From Yoonia sp. SS1-5 (GTDB lineage: Bacteria > Pseudomonadota > Alphaproteobacteria > Rhodobacterales > Rhodobacteraceae), in NCBI RefSeq assembly GCF_038443705.2, contig NZ_CP151767.2, forward strand, positions 2,905,501 through 2,969,500: 64,000 nt of DNA, given 5' to 3'. Below are positions 25,804 to 35,793 of this stretch, in pieces; the first letter of the stretch is position 1, and every line of letters begins with the position of its first letter. The notes beneath the pieces are model-generated. The model did no database searches. It was given only the letters and a program-made list of their open reading frames with translations, and was not told the origin of the DNA. The position numbers were made by a program, and so were the translations under genes.

Positions 25804-26867
25804 CGCCACCCGGGACCTATTGAAGGGGCAATTGCCTTTGCGGGCTCTGCGGTCGGGGCGGCGGCTATCCGCACCTCTGGCGGCATCCAGTATGTTGCTT
25901 GGTTTTCAAAGTCGACATGGATGTTATCGCGACGCCATCTGTCCACCGATGCCTGGCGCCGATACGCCAGTGGCCCAAGTCCAGCCAAGATTCTTCGGGG
26001 TGTGAATTCTACGTAGGGCACCGGATCGCCTCGCAAACGAATGGAGCCTGCTGCGTCGAATATGAAACTATAGACGTCGTCACGAAACGCAAAGTTAAGC
26101 GATTCACCCTGAAATCTGGGGTTGGCTCGCTGCGAGACGACAAACTGCAATGCAACCTCCGCACCGTCGAGAGTTGGGTGTGTGCTGATCAAGTTTGCGA
26201 CATCTTTTGCATAAGGTTTGATGGGCTTGCCATCCTCGTCTTTCAAACCTGCGGGCGCTGGCGGAATACCTTTGCTAGCCGCTGTCCCCAGCATTGTGCC
26301 TTTCGCCAGTGTGTCCATTATACCGGACATCGACGATATGATTTTGCTTTCGAGCCCGGATCTCGCCGCCTTGTAGCTTGTTCTGCGTCCGATGATCGGG
26401 GTCTCTTCCATTTCGGGGCCGATACCCAGCGGCAACTGAATATCAAAGGAAAGGACATCGCGCGTCAGGTCAAAAAAACGATCCCATATCGTGCTGGCGC
26501 CGAGTGCCAGCACGATAAAAAGCGCGGCTAGTCCAACGATCAACCAGATCGGCTGTGCAAGCTCTGACCAAATAAATGTCAACACCACGTAAAAAACAAT
26601 TGCCAACGCAACGCCGGATACTGCTGATGATTTCGTCTTCTTGGGCGTTTCCATATTCTTTGCAATGATGTCAAAACGCGCCAGCAAAGCGGATGCCGAT
26701 GAAATGCGCCCGATCAAATTGGCCTTTTGGTTGTCAAAAAGATCGCCATATTTGTTTTCCAATCGCGTGGCACGACGTTCCAATGCCTCATTTGCAACGA
26801 ACCCGGTGGCGAATTTCACTGCTGGTGGCACCAAGCCCACCAATCCCGCCATTAATTCAATCAGCAT
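25797..26867 (-). CDS. Two-helix membrane protein of unknown function
   Basis: The product is 356 residues. An N-terminal amphipathic part with charged segments (LERRATRLENKYGDLFDNQKANLI) is followed by two adjacent membrane helices at about residues 84-101 and 106-128 (ALAIVFYVVLTFIW; WLIVGLAALFIVLALGA). A long soluble C-terminal domain ends Pro-rich (PTAEPAKAIAPSIGPGW). I recognise no family. No conserved catalytic motif is visible. It is convergent with the lectin gene. Confidence 0.65.
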   Translation of the reverse strand: MLIELMAGLVGLVPPAVKFATGFVANEALERRATRLENKYGDLFDNQKANLIGRISSASALLARFDIIAKNMETPKKTKSSAVSGVALAIVFYVVLTFIWSELAQPIWLIVGLAALFIVLALGASTIWDRFFDLTRDVLSFDIQLPLGIGPEMEETPIIGRRTSYKAARSGLESKIISSMSGIMDTLAKGTMLGTAASKGIPPAPAGLKDEDGKPIKPYAKDVANLISTHPTLDGAEVALQFVVSQRANPRFQGESLNFAFRDDVYSFIFDAAGSIRLRGDPVPYVEFTPRRILAGLGPLAYRRQASVDRWRRDNIHVDFENQATYWMPPEVRIAAAPTAEPAKAIAPSIGPGWRQ

Positions 26868-27517
26868 GATAAATCCAACCTATTGAAATTTCTATTTGTG
26901 CGACTGCGGCGCGCTCTTTGGCCCAACCGGGCGCGCTGCAATAGGGTGGCATTTTACGCGTCGAGCCTTGCCAAAAGGTCCGAACCCCGCCCACATTTGG
27001 ACAGACTACCGTTTTTATGGGAACCCCATTTTGGGGAACCAGCCAGGTTTGGGGCGAAATATGTGGGCGCGCGAAATTCATGCCGGTGACGGTGAGTTAC
27101 TATTCAGTGTCTGGAAACAGCATCTACCGGCAAGTGATGACAGATACGATTGGATACCTGAGGCGTTGACGGCCGGCTGTGACCGCGGGCAATTCCGCCG
27201 CGCTTGCGGTTGGTGCCGCGCGAGCAAGAGATTGTCAGCCTGGCGAGCACGGGCAAGACCGATCAGCAAATCGCGGACACGCTGGGTGTGTCAAGAGACG
27301 CCATCAAGCAATGGTGGTCCAGAATATATGATCACGTCCTTGATGTGCACCCGGATGTGTTTTGGAACGACAGCAGTTCTTGTGCAGGCGAGGTGCGCGG
27401 TACTGAAAAACGCCGATCGGTTCTGGCATATTGCGCATCCCGCCCCTCGGAACTTAGGCCGCACTACCTCAAAAGATAGGCGCCTGCCGGGTCACGGCGA
27501 TGTGCTGGATCAGGCGG
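26868..27517. other. Long intergenic region with a LuxR-type HTH fragment
   Basis: About 650 bases with no convincing complete gene. Several overlapping frames exist but do not resemble known proteins. The only recognisable piece is the HTH fragment at 27204-27479. The region may be a decayed gene or a recombination scar. Confidence 0.5.
27204..27479 (+). pseudogene. LuxR-type HTH fragment, probable remnant
   Basis: The frame from a TTG at 27204 encodes 91 residues starting REQEIVSLASTGKTDQQIADTLGVSRDAIKQWWSRIY, a clear GerE/LuxR-type DNA-binding domain. The usual Lys-Asn in the recognition helix is replaced (AIKQWWSRI). There is no sensory domain: the same frame is closed by a TGA just upstream. 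The C-terminal tail is unrelated to known regulators. Either a decayed quorum-sensing-type regulator or a minimal HTH protein; I favour a remnant. Confidence 0.5.
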
Positions 27518-28537
27518 CTATTCCGCGGCATAAAGCCCTTCGTAGATTGGCCCCAGCGTCTTGTGATCGAACAGCGATGACACCGAGGTCCCGTTCCACG
27601 TGTTCAGAATCGCCTGAGCGAACATTGGCGCGGTCGGCACGATCCGAATGTTCTTGGCCGATTTGACCGCCTCTGTCGCCTGGATCGTGTCGGTGATCAC
27701 CAGCGTTTTCATTACGGATTTCTGAATGCGGTCCACGGCCGGCCCGGACAGCACCCCGTGCGTGATGTAGGAATGAACTTCCTTGGCGCCGTTTTCCATC
27801 AACACACCTGCGGCCTTGCACAGGGTTCCAGCCGTATCGACGATATCGTCCACGATGACACAGACCTTGTCTTTGACATCACCGATGACAGTCATTTCGG
27901 CCACTTCGCCGGGTTTGCCGCGTCGCTTGTCCACAATGGAAAGCGGTGCCCCGATCCGTTGCGCAAGATCACGCGCGCGGGCCACACCACCGACATCGGG
28001 TGAGACGACCATCACCTCGTCCATCTTGCCGCGGAAATTATGCATCGCATCCAGCGCATAGATGGGTGAGGCATAGAGGTTATCCACTGGAATATCGAAA
28101 AAACCCTGAATCTGCGTGGCATGCAAATCCAGGGTGAGAACGCGTTCAATGCCGGCTTCCACGATCATATTCGACACCAGCTTGGCCGTGATCGGGGTGC
28201 GCGCCTTGGAGCGGCGATCCTGTCGGGCATAGCCGAAATAGGGGATCACCGCCGTGATGCGCGCCGCCGAGGATCGGCGCAGGGCATCGGCGATAATCAA
28301 AAGCTCCATCAGGTTGTCATTGGCCGGGTTTGATGTGGGTTGGACGATGAACATGTCTTCGCCGCGCACGTTCTCGAAGACCTCGACGAAAATCTCGCCA
28401 TCGTTGAACCGTTCGACCCTTGCGTCGCACAGGCCGACCTCCATTCCCCGGTGCATCGACATGCGGCGGGCAATTCCATTGGCCAGTGGCTGGTTTGCGT
28501 TGCCGGAAATCAGCTTTGGCTCGATCATTGTGGGCAT
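27518..28537 (-). CDS. prs: Ribose-phosphate pyrophosphokinase
   Basis: The product is 339 residues from ATG 28537. It makes PRPP from ribose-5-phosphate and ATP for nucleotide, His and Trp synthesis. Signatures are [23 protein letters not shown], the flexible loop [22 protein letters not shown], the [20 protein letters not shown] substrate site and the PRPP-binding loop [13 protein letters not shown]. An upstream in-frame start at 28630 would add 31 unconserved residues; GGA just before 28537 supports the shorter form. Confidence 0.96.
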   Translation of the reverse strand: MPTMIEPKLISGNANQPLANGIARRMSMHRGMEVGLCDARVERFNDGEIFVEVFENVRGEDMFIVQPTSNPANDNLMELLIIADALRRSSAARITAVIPYFGYARQDRRSKARTPITAKLVSNMIVEAGIERVLTLDLHATQIQGFFDIPVDNLYASPIYALDAMHNFRGKMDEVMVVSPDVGGVARARDLAQRIGAPLSIVDKRRGKPGEVAEMTVIGDVKDKVCVIVDDIVDTAGTLCKAAGVLMENGAKEVHSYITHGVLSGPAVDRIQKSVMKTLVITDTIQATEAVKSAKNIRIVPTAPMFAQAILNTWNGTSVSSLFDHKTLGPIYEGLYAAE

Positions 28538-28649
28538 GGGGGGTCCTTTGGCAGAAGGCTTAACTGTTCTTAACAGAATCGTGACGTTGACACCGGGTAG
28601 CACAAGCTTACCGTCGCGCAAAGAATTCACGCGTCCAAAAAGGTGACAA

Positions 28650-29246
28650 ATGGCCCATATCGACTACTACTTCGCGACACTATCGCCCTTTACCTATCTG
28701 AGCGGGACCCGCCCGCAGGCGATTGCCGACAAGCACGGTGCGACAATCACCTACAAGCCGCTTGATATCATGGCCCTGTTCGCGCGCACCGGGGGGACGC
28801 CACCCAAGGACCGGCATCCGAACCGTCAGGAATACCGCCTGCAAGAGCTGCAGCGCCGGTCGAAACTTGTCGGGATGCCGCTGAACCCCAAGCCGGCCTT
28901 TTGGCCCACTAACGGTGCCCCATCTGCCTATGCCATCATTTCGGCGCAGAATGCCGGGGGCGATGTGGCCGCGTTGGTCAAGAACTTCGGCGCCGCCTGC
29001 TGGGCCGAGGACCGCGATATCAGTCAGGATGACGTGGTGCGGGACTGCCTTGAAAAGGCGGGTTTTGATCCGGCATTGGCAGACAAGGACATGATGACAA
29101 GCGCCGATACCTTCGCCAAAAACCTTGAGGATGCGGTCAGCGCCGGGGCATTTGGTGCGCCATTCTTTATCACAGATACCGATCAGCGGTTCTGGGGCGA
29201 AGACCGGATTGACGATCTGGATGCGTATCTGGCCGGCAAGATCTAG
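28650..29246 (+). CDS. 2-hydroxychromene-2-carboxylate isomerase-like protein
   Basis: The product is 198 residues of the DsbA-like kappa-GST family. The N-terminus [17 protein letters not shown] has the conserved Ser in place of the DsbA Cys-X-X-Cys. [20 protein letters not shown] and [23 protein letters not shown] are typical of HCCA isomerases of naphthalene catabolism; many homologues lie outside such pathways. It overlaps the next gene's GTG start by one base. Confidence 0.85.
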   Translation: MAHIDYYFATLSPFTYLSGTRPQAIADKHGATITYKPLDIMALFARTGGTPPKDRHPNRQEYRLQELQRRSKLVGMPLNPKPAFWPTNGAPSAYAIISAQNAGGDVAALVKNFGAACWAEDRDISQDDVVRDCLEKAGFDPALADKDMMTSADTFAKNLEDAVSAGAFGAPFFITDTDQRFWGEDRIDDLDAYLAGKI

Positions 29247-30031
29247 TGCCGACGATCTCGGGGCATGCGGTGCATGCCACGACCACCGGCACCGGGTCAC
29301 GGGCGGTCATGATCCACTGCGCCCTTGCGCGCCATGAAAGCCTGCTGCCCTTGGCCGCGGCTATCGGCGGGCAGGTCAGCCTGTTTGACATGCCCGGACA
29401 TGGGCGCAGCGCGGATTGGGATGGTCAGCACGACTATCAGACCCTGGTAACAGACAGCGCGGCGGCCCTGTGCAACGGGCCAACCCATGTGATTGGGCAT
29501 TCCTTTGGCGCAACTGCCGCGTTGCGCCTGGCGGTGGAGCAACCCGATCTTGTGCACCGCCTGACCCTGATCGAGCCCGTGTATTTTGCCGCCGCCAAGG
29601 GGACGCCAGAGCATGCGGCCCACGCCACGGCCTTTCGCCCCTTTGTCAGTGCGATGCTGGCGGGTGATGACGTCCGCGCCGCCGAGATATTCAATGACCT
29701 CTGGGGTGCGACCGCGTGGGCGGCCATTCCCGGACGGCTGCAAAAATACCTCGTTGATCGGATCCACCTGATCGTGGCGAGCGGCGCCGCGATTGAAGAG
29801 GACGCGTTGGGGATCACCTCGCCTGAACGGCTTGGGACCTTAGGCATCCCGGTCACCTTGATCCGGGGTGCGGCGACGCAGCCGGTGATCGCTGCCATTC
29901 AAACCCGATTATTGAACCGTTTGCCGAATGCGCGCGAAATCATCGTCCCTGATGCAGGGCATATGGTGCCGATCACGCATATGGCCGATGTCAGCCGGGC
30001 GATCCGTGCAGCAGGTCCAGAAACTGGCTGA
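29246..30031 (+). CDS. Alpha/beta hydrolase
   Basis: The product is 261 residues starting at GTG 29246, directly on the previous stop. The nucleophile elbow GHSFGATAAL carries the catalytic Ser, DMPGHGRSADWD is the oxyanion-side loop, and PDAGHMVPI contains the catalytic His. The substrate cannot be told. It converges with ltaE, overlapping it by 41 bases. Confidence 0.85.
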   Translation: MPTISGHAVHATTTGTGSRAVMIHCALARHESLLPLAAAIGGQVSLFDMPGHGRSADWDGQHDYQTLVTDSAAALCNGPTHVIGHSFGATAALRLAVEQPDLVHRLTLIEPVYFAAAKGTPEHAAHATAFRPFVSAMLAGDDVRAAEIFNDLWGATAWAAIPGRLQKYLVDRIHLIVASGAAIEEDALGITSPERLGTLGIPVTLIRGAATQPVIAAIQTRLLNRLPNAREIIVPDAGHMVPITHMADVSRAIRAAGPETG

Positions 30032-31046
30032 CGCCCTCTGCGGTCATGGACCAATCCGTGACCAGACGGCCGATCAAGGGGGCGTCGGGATCACCGGTAG
30101 CGGGATCGCCATTCATCACGTAGTAGACAGCGCCGCCATCCAGCATGCGTTTATGTTCCCGCCGGGCCATCTGGAAAAAGATGATATTCGCCTGCGGCGG
30201 GAAGAGTATCTCGACCGCGTTGTGGCCGCGTAACCCTCGGGCCAGCTGCGCGCAGCGATCATTGGCGGATCGGGCAAGCGTTAGCCATAGGCCATCGGCG
30301 AGATAGGCCTGCATCTGGGCCGACAGATATCTGTGCTTTGACAACAGATGCCCGCCGCGTTTGCGGCGCAGTTCAAATTCCCATGCCAGGGCAGGATCAA
30401 AGATCACACAGGCCTCGACCCCCAATGCGCCGTTTTTTGTGCCGCCGAAACTGACCGCGTCAATGCCGGCCTTCCATGTCAATTCCGCCGGGCTACAATC
30501 CAGCGCCACCAGCGCATTGGCAAAGCGGGCGCCGTCCAGATGGGTCTGCATCCCGAAGGCCTGCGCGACATCGGTAAGTGCCTTCATCTCATCCAGCGTG
30601 TATAGCGTGCCTTTCTCGGTCACTTGCGTCAGTGACAATGGCCCGCGTTGGGGGCCGTGAACGCCGCGATTTTCCTCGGCAAGGATTTTGGTCCGTAGAT
30701 CGGCAGGGTCCATCTTGCCATCTGCACTTGGCACCAGGGTCAGTTTTGCGCCGGTATAGAACTCGGGCGCGTTGCATTCATCCTCGTGGATATGCGCAAC
30801 ATCCGAGCAAAAGATCGTCTGCCAGGGCTGTGACATGGTTCCCAGAAGGACGGAATTGGCTGCCGTACCGTTGATGATCAGGTAAACCGCCGCTTCAGGT
30901 GCCGCGAACAGATCGCGTATCTGGGTGCGGACCTCGTCCATCAGCGGGTCAGCCCCATATCCCATGGCATAGCCCTGATTGGCGGTTGTCAGCGCGTCCA
31001 TGATGCTTGGATGGGCAGGGCCCGCATTGTCGGATGCAAAAAACAC
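29991..31046 (-). CDS. ltaE: Low-specificity L-threonine aldolase
   Basis: The product is 351 residues, a PLP enzyme that splits L-threonine or L-allo-threonine to glycine and acetaldehyde. FFASDNAGPAHPSIMDAL is the family N-terminus, HLDGARFANAL holds the cofactor Asp, and SFGGTKNGALG carries the Lys that binds PLP. The adjacent YcgN-like gene ends at the same base as this gene starts, so they are probably co-transcribed. Confidence 0.9.
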   Translation of the reverse strand: MFFASDNAGPAHPSIMDALTTANQGYAMGYGADPLMDEVRTQIRDLFAAPEAAVYLIINGTAANSVLLGTMSQPWQTIFCSDVAHIHEDECNAPEFYTGAKLTLVPSADGKMDPADLRTKILAEENRGVHGPQRGPLSLTQVTEKGTLYTLDEMKALTDVAQAFGMQTHLDGARFANALVALDCSPAELTWKAGIDAVSFGGTKNGALGVEACVIFDPALAWEFELRRKRGGHLLSKHRYLSAQMQAYLADGLWLTLARSANDRCAQLARGLRGHNAVEILFPPQANIIFFQMARREHKRMLDGGAVYYVMNGDPATGDPDAPLIGRLVTDWSMTAEGVSQFLDLLHGSPG

Positions 31047-31513
31047 TATGTTGGCTCCTCGATGATATGGTCGTCCCAGTCGTCTTCATCCACATCGGTT
31101 TCCGCGATTGTCCGATGTTGAATGGATACCCCGGCATCATGAACGGATTGCGGATCGCCACTGATCAGCGGGTGCCAGTCAAACAGTGGGCGGCCCTCGT
31201 AGATCAGCCTGTAGCCGCAGGTTTCCGGCAGCCAATACATGTGTTTTTCAAGGGTCGTCGGGGTCAACGCAATACATTCCGGCACGAATTCGTGCCGCAT
31301 CATGTAGTTGCTGCACAGGCATGTGCTGTCGTCCAGCAATCGGCAGGCAATGCGCGTCAGGGCAACTTCGCCATCGTCATCTTCCAGCTTGTTCAGGCAA
31401 CATTTCCCACAGCCATCACATAACGCTTCCCATTCCTGTTTGTTCAGCTTGTCCATCGGCTTGGTTTCCCAAAACCGATCCGCCAGACCTGCGCGATCTA
31501 TTTTACTGGACAT
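31046..31513 (-). CDS. YcgN-family cysteine-cluster protein (UPF0260)
   Basis: The product is about 155 residues from ATG 31513. The Cys-rich cluster CDGCGKCCLNKLEDD, followed by C-L-C spacing (TCLCSNY) and the Cys of ETCGYRL, defines the UPF0260 family, thought to bind a metal or Fe-S cluster. The function is unknown. The start overlaps the ribF end by eleven bases; the earlier frame start at 31549 is inside ribF. Confidence 0.85.
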   Translation of the reverse strand: MSSKIDRAGLADRFWETKPMDKLNKQEWEALCDGCGKCCLNKLEDDDGEVALTRIACRLLDDSTCLCSNYMMRHEFVPECIALTPTTLEKHMYWLPETCGYRLIYEGRPLFDWHPLISGDPQSVHDAGVSIQHRTIAETDVDEDDWDDHIIEEPT

Positions 31514-32444
31514 CGGCGAGGATTTCGCGGGCTTGCGCGCAATCGGCATCCATTTGCGTGATCAGCGCCTCAAGCCCGTCAAATTTCAGCTCTGGCCGCA
31601 GATAGTCGATCAGGGCGACGGACAGATGTGTTCCGTACAGATCACCCTTGAAATCAAAGAGAAAGGTTTCGCAATTGGCAGCATTTTCGCCAAACATGGG
31701 CCGGACCCCGATAGAGGCCGCGCCATCATATGTGCCTTTGTGCGGGCCGGCCAAGACATCGACCTTTACGGCGTACACACCGAATTTTGGCGGATGCAGA
31801 CCCGCAATCGACATGTTTGCGGTCGGGTATCCCAAATCGCGGCCACGCTGAAACCCGCGAATAACGGCCCCTTCGATCCGGTGCCAGTGGTCCAGCATAC
31901 GGGCCGCATCCCGTGGTCGCCCATCTGTCAGCGCGCGCCGGATTGCCGTGGACGAGACAGCGCCTGCATCATTGCTGATGATCGGGGCGATGGTCACGCC
32001 GAACCCCATCTCGGCACCATAGGTCTGCAAATCGGCTGTGGTGCCGGCACGTCCCTTGCCAAAGCAAAAATCAGCCCCCACCACGACATGTTTCAGGCCA
32101 AGCTGATCGGTGATGATGTCCTGGGCAAAGGCGCGCGGGGTCAATCCGGCCAGTGTGGCGTTGAACGGAACCTCATACAGCTTTTCGACCCCCAGCTTTT
32201 CAAGCCGGTTTGCCTTGGCTTCGGCGTTCATCAGGCGGAACGCCTTGTGGCTCTTGTCAAAATAGCTGCGCGGGTGCGGCTCGAATGTCATGATACCAAG
32301 CGGCGCATTTACGGCGCTGGCCGCCTTGCGCGTGATGTCGATGACGGCTTGATGGCCAATATGGATGCCGTCAAAATTCCCAATGGCCGCGGCTGCACCG
32401 CGATCGGCCGGGTCCATGAAAACTGTATCTCTGACAATGCGCAT
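31503..32444 (-). CDS. ribF: Bifunctional riboflavin kinase / FAD synthetase
   Basis: The product is 313 residues. It phosphorylates riboflavin to FMN and adenylates FMN to FAD. The N-terminal nucleotidyltransferase has AIGNFDGIHIGHQAVI and the STAIRRAL motif; the C-terminal kinase domain has GYPTANM and GVRPMFGENAANCETFLFDF. The length is normal. It is preceded by the MaoC-like gene on the same strand. Confidence 0.95.
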   Translation of the reverse strand: MRIVRDTVFMDPADRGAAAAIGNFDGIHIGHQAVIDITRKAASAVNAPLGIMTFEPHPRSYFDKSHKAFRLMNAEAKANRLEKLGVEKLYEVPFNATLAGLTPRAFAQDIITDQLGLKHVVVGADFCFGKGRAGTTADLQTYGAEMGFGVTIAPIISNDAGAVSSTAIRRALTDGRPRDAARMLDHWHRIEGAVIRGFQRGRDLGYPTANMSIAGLHPPKFGVYAVKVDVLAGPHKGTYDGAASIGVRPMFGENAANCETFLFDFKGDLYGTHLSVALIDYLRPELKFDGLEALITQMDADCAQAREILADVQ

Positions 32445-32480
32445 GGCTTTGGGTATCGCGGCCCGCGCAGGCGTGCAAGA

Positions 32481-32924
32481 TCAGTCGAACTTCCGCGATG
32501 GGGCAAGGACGGTTGCGTCGCCCACAAGGACCTTTTTGTCATCAACCAGGCAGCGGGTTTCCATCTTGACGCGGCGTTTGGAAAAGTCGATTTCCTTGAC
32601 CTCAACTTCGGCCAGAACCATGTCGCCGGGGCGCACGGGGGCCAGGAATATCAGGTTCTGGCCCAGATAGACAGTGCCATGCCCGGGAAGCTGTTCACCG
32701 ATCACCGCGCTGATCAGGCCAGCGGTCAGCATGCCATGCGCGATGCGCCCACAGAAAATCGTGTCCTGCGCGTAATCCTCGTCCAGGTGAACGGGGTTCC
32801 GGTCGGTGGAAACTTCGGCAAAAAGTTCGATATCCCGGTCAGTGACGACCTTGCGCAGGGACCGGACCATGCCGATCTCAATATCTTCAATGCAGATCGT
32901 ACCGCGGGGGGCATTGTCCAACAT
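32481..32924 (-). CDS. MaoC-family dehydratase
   Basis: The product is 147 residues with a single hot-dog domain. The hydratase-2 motif is visible as FAEVSTDRNPVHLDEDYAQDTIFCGRIAHGML, with the catalytic Asp and His. It probably hydrates an enoyl-CoA, for example in a carbon-chain assimilation or PHA pathway; the exact substrate is not readable. It lies upstream of ribF on the same strand. Confidence 0.85.
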   Translation of the reverse strand: MLDNAPRGTICIEDIEIGMVRSLRKVVTDRDIELFAEVSTDRNPVHLDEDYAQDTIFCGRIAHGMLTAGLISAVIGEQLPGHGTVYLGQNLIFLAPVRPGDMVLAEVEVKEIDFSKRRVKMETRCLVDDKKVLVGDATVLAPSRKFD

Positions 32925-33013
32925 GTTATCTCCGCCTCGTAATAAAATTCATCATACCGAACCGATATTGAAATTTTATTACCTCGCGGATGCAGCGAAA
33001 TCAAGCGATTCCC

Positions 33014-33889
33014 TTACCGAAGATGTCCGATTGTGTAAGTCGCGCTCATCTGTTGTGCGGCGAGGTATGTTTCCAGCGCTGCAGCGTCTGGTTGGGTCTG
33101 CGTTTTGGTCTCGGCGGCGGCGAGCCCGCCCGAGATGAACAGGGCATCAATGTCTTCCTGGACTGCCCCAAGAATATCGGTGTGAATGCCATCGCCGATC
33201 CCGATGATGCGCGGATCGCTTGGCGCATCAGGCAGGGCCGCTAGACGGCGGCGGGCCAGATCGTAGATCGGCGGGTGCGGTTTGCCGAAATACAGGCTTT
33301 CGCCCCCCATCTCGGTATAAAGTGCGGCCAGCGCACCCGCACACCATTCGCGTATATCGCCACGGTCGACCACGATATCGGGATTGGCGCAGAGCAGCTT
33401 TAGCCCCTTTTGCTTTGCGTATAGAAACTCGGCCCTGTTTGTGTCGAGGTCGGCCAGCGGATCAAAGGGACCACAGCACACGATACCTTCGGCCTCTTCC
33501 AGCGGAACCTTGGTAATCGGGACGGGGTCATCAATGATCTGCAATGGTTTAAAAAAGTCGTCATCACGCGGGCTTTCGCCCATGAACCAGATCTTTGACC
33601 CGACGATGCCGCGATACATTCCGGCCCGCGCACTGTCGCCGGATGTGGCAATCGCATCCCATGCATCGGCCGGAATGCCAAAACCATCAATCTGGCGCGC
33701 AACCGAATCCCAGGGGCGCGGCGAATTGGTGACAAGAATGACCCGACCGCCCCGCGCCCTGTAGGCTTGCATGGCCTTCACCGCGCTGGTCAAGGCCTGA
33801 ACGCCGTTATGCATGCAGCCCCACAGATCGACAAATGCCGCGTCATACTGATCCGAGATGGTGGCAAATGACGCGATGATCTCGGTCAT
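33014..33889 (-). CDS. TIGR01459-type HAD hydrolase
   Basis: The product is 291 residues. The class-II HAD subfamily found in alphaproteobacteria has DLWGCMHNG in place of the usual DxDG, RVILVTNSPRPW and GIGDGIHTDILGA with the Mg-binding Asp. It relates to NagD/4-nitrophenylphosphatase-like enzymes. The physiological substrate is unknown. Confidence 0.85.
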   Translation of the reverse strand: MTEIIASFATISDQYDAAFVDLWGCMHNGVQALTSAVKAMQAYRARGGRVILVTNSPRPWDSVARQIDGFGIPADAWDAIATSGDSARAGMYRGIVGSKIWFMGESPRDDDFFKPLQIIDDPVPITKVPLEEAEGIVCCGPFDPLADLDTNRAEFLYAKQKGLKLLCANPDIVVDRGDIREWCAGALAALYTEMGGESLYFGKPHPPIYDLARRRLAALPDAPSDPRIIGIGDGIHTDILGAVQEDIDALFISGGLAAAETKTQTQPDAAALETYLAAQQMSATYTIGHLR

Positions 33890-33962
33890 GACAAAGCTTC
33901 TTTCGCAAAAAGATGAGATGGGCGGGGCGTATGCCCCGACCGGTCGTCCGGATGCAGCGTGA

Positions 33963-34880
33963 TCAGACCTTGAGGTTCGGGATGATCTGCTTTTTCCGGC
34001 TCATGATGCCGGGCAGCACCACGGTGTCGCCATCAACGGTTGCGTCAAATGATTTCTCTGCGACAGTTTTGGTCAGGTCGTTGGGAACCAGCATCGTGGC
34101 TTCTTCATTCAGGATATCGACCACAAACAGCAGCACCTGATCGACGCTATCCTCTTTGGCCACATCCGGCATGGCGGCGATCAGCGCATCCTTGCGGTCG
34201 AGAACCTGCTGCGGGGATGTGGTTTCCAGCACGGAAACCCGGAACTTTGTTCCATCAACTTCGTATTCCTTGCTGTCCATGCGCAATAACTCAGCCTCCG
34301 AGAAGGCAGAGACGTCGGATTTCGCGGCAAACATCTCGGCGGCATAGGTCGGGATGTCGATCTTGAGGTCCGCGGCCAGCTGTTCGGCAAGCGATTGATC
34401 AACAGGGGTTGTCGTCGGTGACCGGAATTCCAGCGTATCCGACAGGATGCATGACAACATCAGCCCCTTGACCCCTTCAGGCATGTGGCTGGCATGGTCG
34501 CCCATCATCTGGTGCATGATCGTGGCTGTACAGGCCAGCGGGCGAATCGTGATGTTGATCGGGTTCTTGGTTTCCAGCCCGGCCGTCAGCTTGTGGTGGT
34601 CGATAATGGCCACGACCTCGGCGTCGTTGATGCTGGCGGGCAGTTCGGCCGGATTGTTGGTGTCGACAATAATGCATTTGTCATCTGCGGCGACGTCCTC
34701 GATGATGTCGGGCAGCTCAAAACCCCACCGATCCGCGACAAATTTCGCTTCTGTGTTGGGTGTCCCCAGCAAGACGGCCTGCGCACGGATATCCACATGG
34801 TTGAGATACCATTCCCAGATCAGCGGCGATCCGGTGCTGTCAGTGTCAGGAGCCTTGTGGCCGAAAATGAGCGTGGTCAT
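33963..34880 (-). CDS. ppaC: Manganese-dependent inorganic pyrophosphatase
   Basis: The product is 305 residues, a family-II (DHH) pyrophosphatase. Metal ligands are visible in FGHKAPDTDS, VDTNN and IDHHK; the C-terminal DHHA2 part ends SRKKQIIP with the substrate-binding Arg-Lys-Lys. It hydrolyses pyrophosphate to drive biosynthesis. Proteobacteria more often use family-I enzymes. Confidence 0.93.
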   Translation of the reverse strand: MTTLIFGHKAPDTDSTGSPLIWEWYLNHVDIRAQAVLLGTPNTEAKFVADRWGFELPDIIEDVAADDKCIIVDTNNPAELPASINDAEVVAIIDHHKLTAGLETKNPINITIRPLACTATIMHQMMGDHASHMPEGVKGLMLSCILSDTLEFRSPTTTPVDQSLAEQLAADLKIDIPTYAAEMFAAKSDVSAFSEAELLRMDSKEYEVDGTKFRVSVLETTSPQQVLDRKDALIAAMPDVAKEDSVDQVLLFVVDILNEEATMLVPNDLTKTVAEKSFDATVDGDTVVLPGIMSRKKQIIPNLKV

Positions 34881-35100
34881 GGCGATCTACCTTCATCTCT
34901 ACTCTGTTTGCGGCGGTTATAGCAGGGCATCGGGGGATGTCACGGGGCGTTGCGTGGTGGGTGATGCGACATATATCGCCCGCATATACGCGATCTTCGG
35001 GCGGTTGTGAGCGCGCGGCCATTCGGGCTAGCATGCACAAACGCGGGACGGCGGGAACGTCACCGCATGTTGTCACCAGGTTTGGGCAGATCGGCACGGC

Positions 35101-35793
35101 ATGACTGGCACGAAGCAGGCAAAGCAAAAGGAAACCGCGCTCTATCCGCCGATCAAGGCCTATTTGCAAGGCCAGGGATACGAGGTGAAGGGCGAGGTGG
35201 GCGCCGCAGATGTCGTCGCATGCCGGCCCGGCGAACCACCTGTTGTGATCGAGTTAAAGCTGGGATTTTCGCTGACCCTGTTTCATCAGGGGATCAACCG
35301 GCTTGCGGTCAGTGATCTTGTATATCTGGCGGTGCCGCATAAGCCGGGCAAGCCCTTTGCCCGCGCCTTGAAGGACAACGTGAAACTGGCCCGCCGCATT
35401 GGTCTTGGTGTGATGACCGTGCGGCCACGCGATGGGCATGTGGTGGTCCACGCGGATCCGGGCCCCTACGCGCCGCGGAAATCAGCCAAGAAAGCGGCCA
35501 GGCTGCTGCGCGCTTTTGATCGGCTGAAGGGCGATCCCAATGACGGCGGGGCAACCCGGCACGGGATTGTCACCGGCTACCGTCAGGATGCGCTGCGCTG
35601 CGCGCGGTTTCTGGCGGTGCATGGGCCGTCAAAAGGGGCGCAGGTCAAGGAATGGGCCGAGGTTCCGGACGCAACCCGGATCATGGCCGCTGATCACTAT
35701 GGCTGGTTCACGCGTGTCGCGCGCGGGGTTTATGGCCTGACCGATGCAGGGCGAAAGGGGCTGGCGGATTATGGGGATGTGGATGGTAGCTGA
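35101..35793 (+). CDS. DUF2161 family putative PD-(D/E)XK nuclease-like protein
   Basis: The product is 230 residues. YPPIKAYLQGQGYEVKGEVGAADVVACRPGEPPVVIELKLGFSLTLFHQGINRLAV is the DUF2161 signature; ADVV and the VIELK strand hold the acidic and Lys residues of a PD-(D/E)XK-type active site. The C-terminal half has a winged-helix look (AQVKEWAEVPDATRIMAADHYGWFTRVARGVYGLT). The function is unproven. It overlaps the convergent TraB/GumN gene by 25 bases. Confidence 0.85.
   Translation: MTGTKQAKQKETALYPPIKAYLQGQGYEVKGEVGAADVVACRPGEPPVVIELKLGFSLTLFHQGINRLAVSDLVYLAVPHKPGKPFARALKDNVKLARRIGLGVMTVRPRDGHVVVHADPGPYAPRKSAKKAARLLRAFDRLKGDPNDGGATRHGIVTGYRQDALRCARFLAVHGPSKGAQVKEWAEVPDATRIMAADHYGWFTRVARGVYGLTDAGRKGLADYGDVDGS

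Noticed and set aside
31308..32942. 544-codon plus-strand open frame
   Set aside because: It lies antisense to the ycgN-like, ribF and MaoC genes, which are all well supported.
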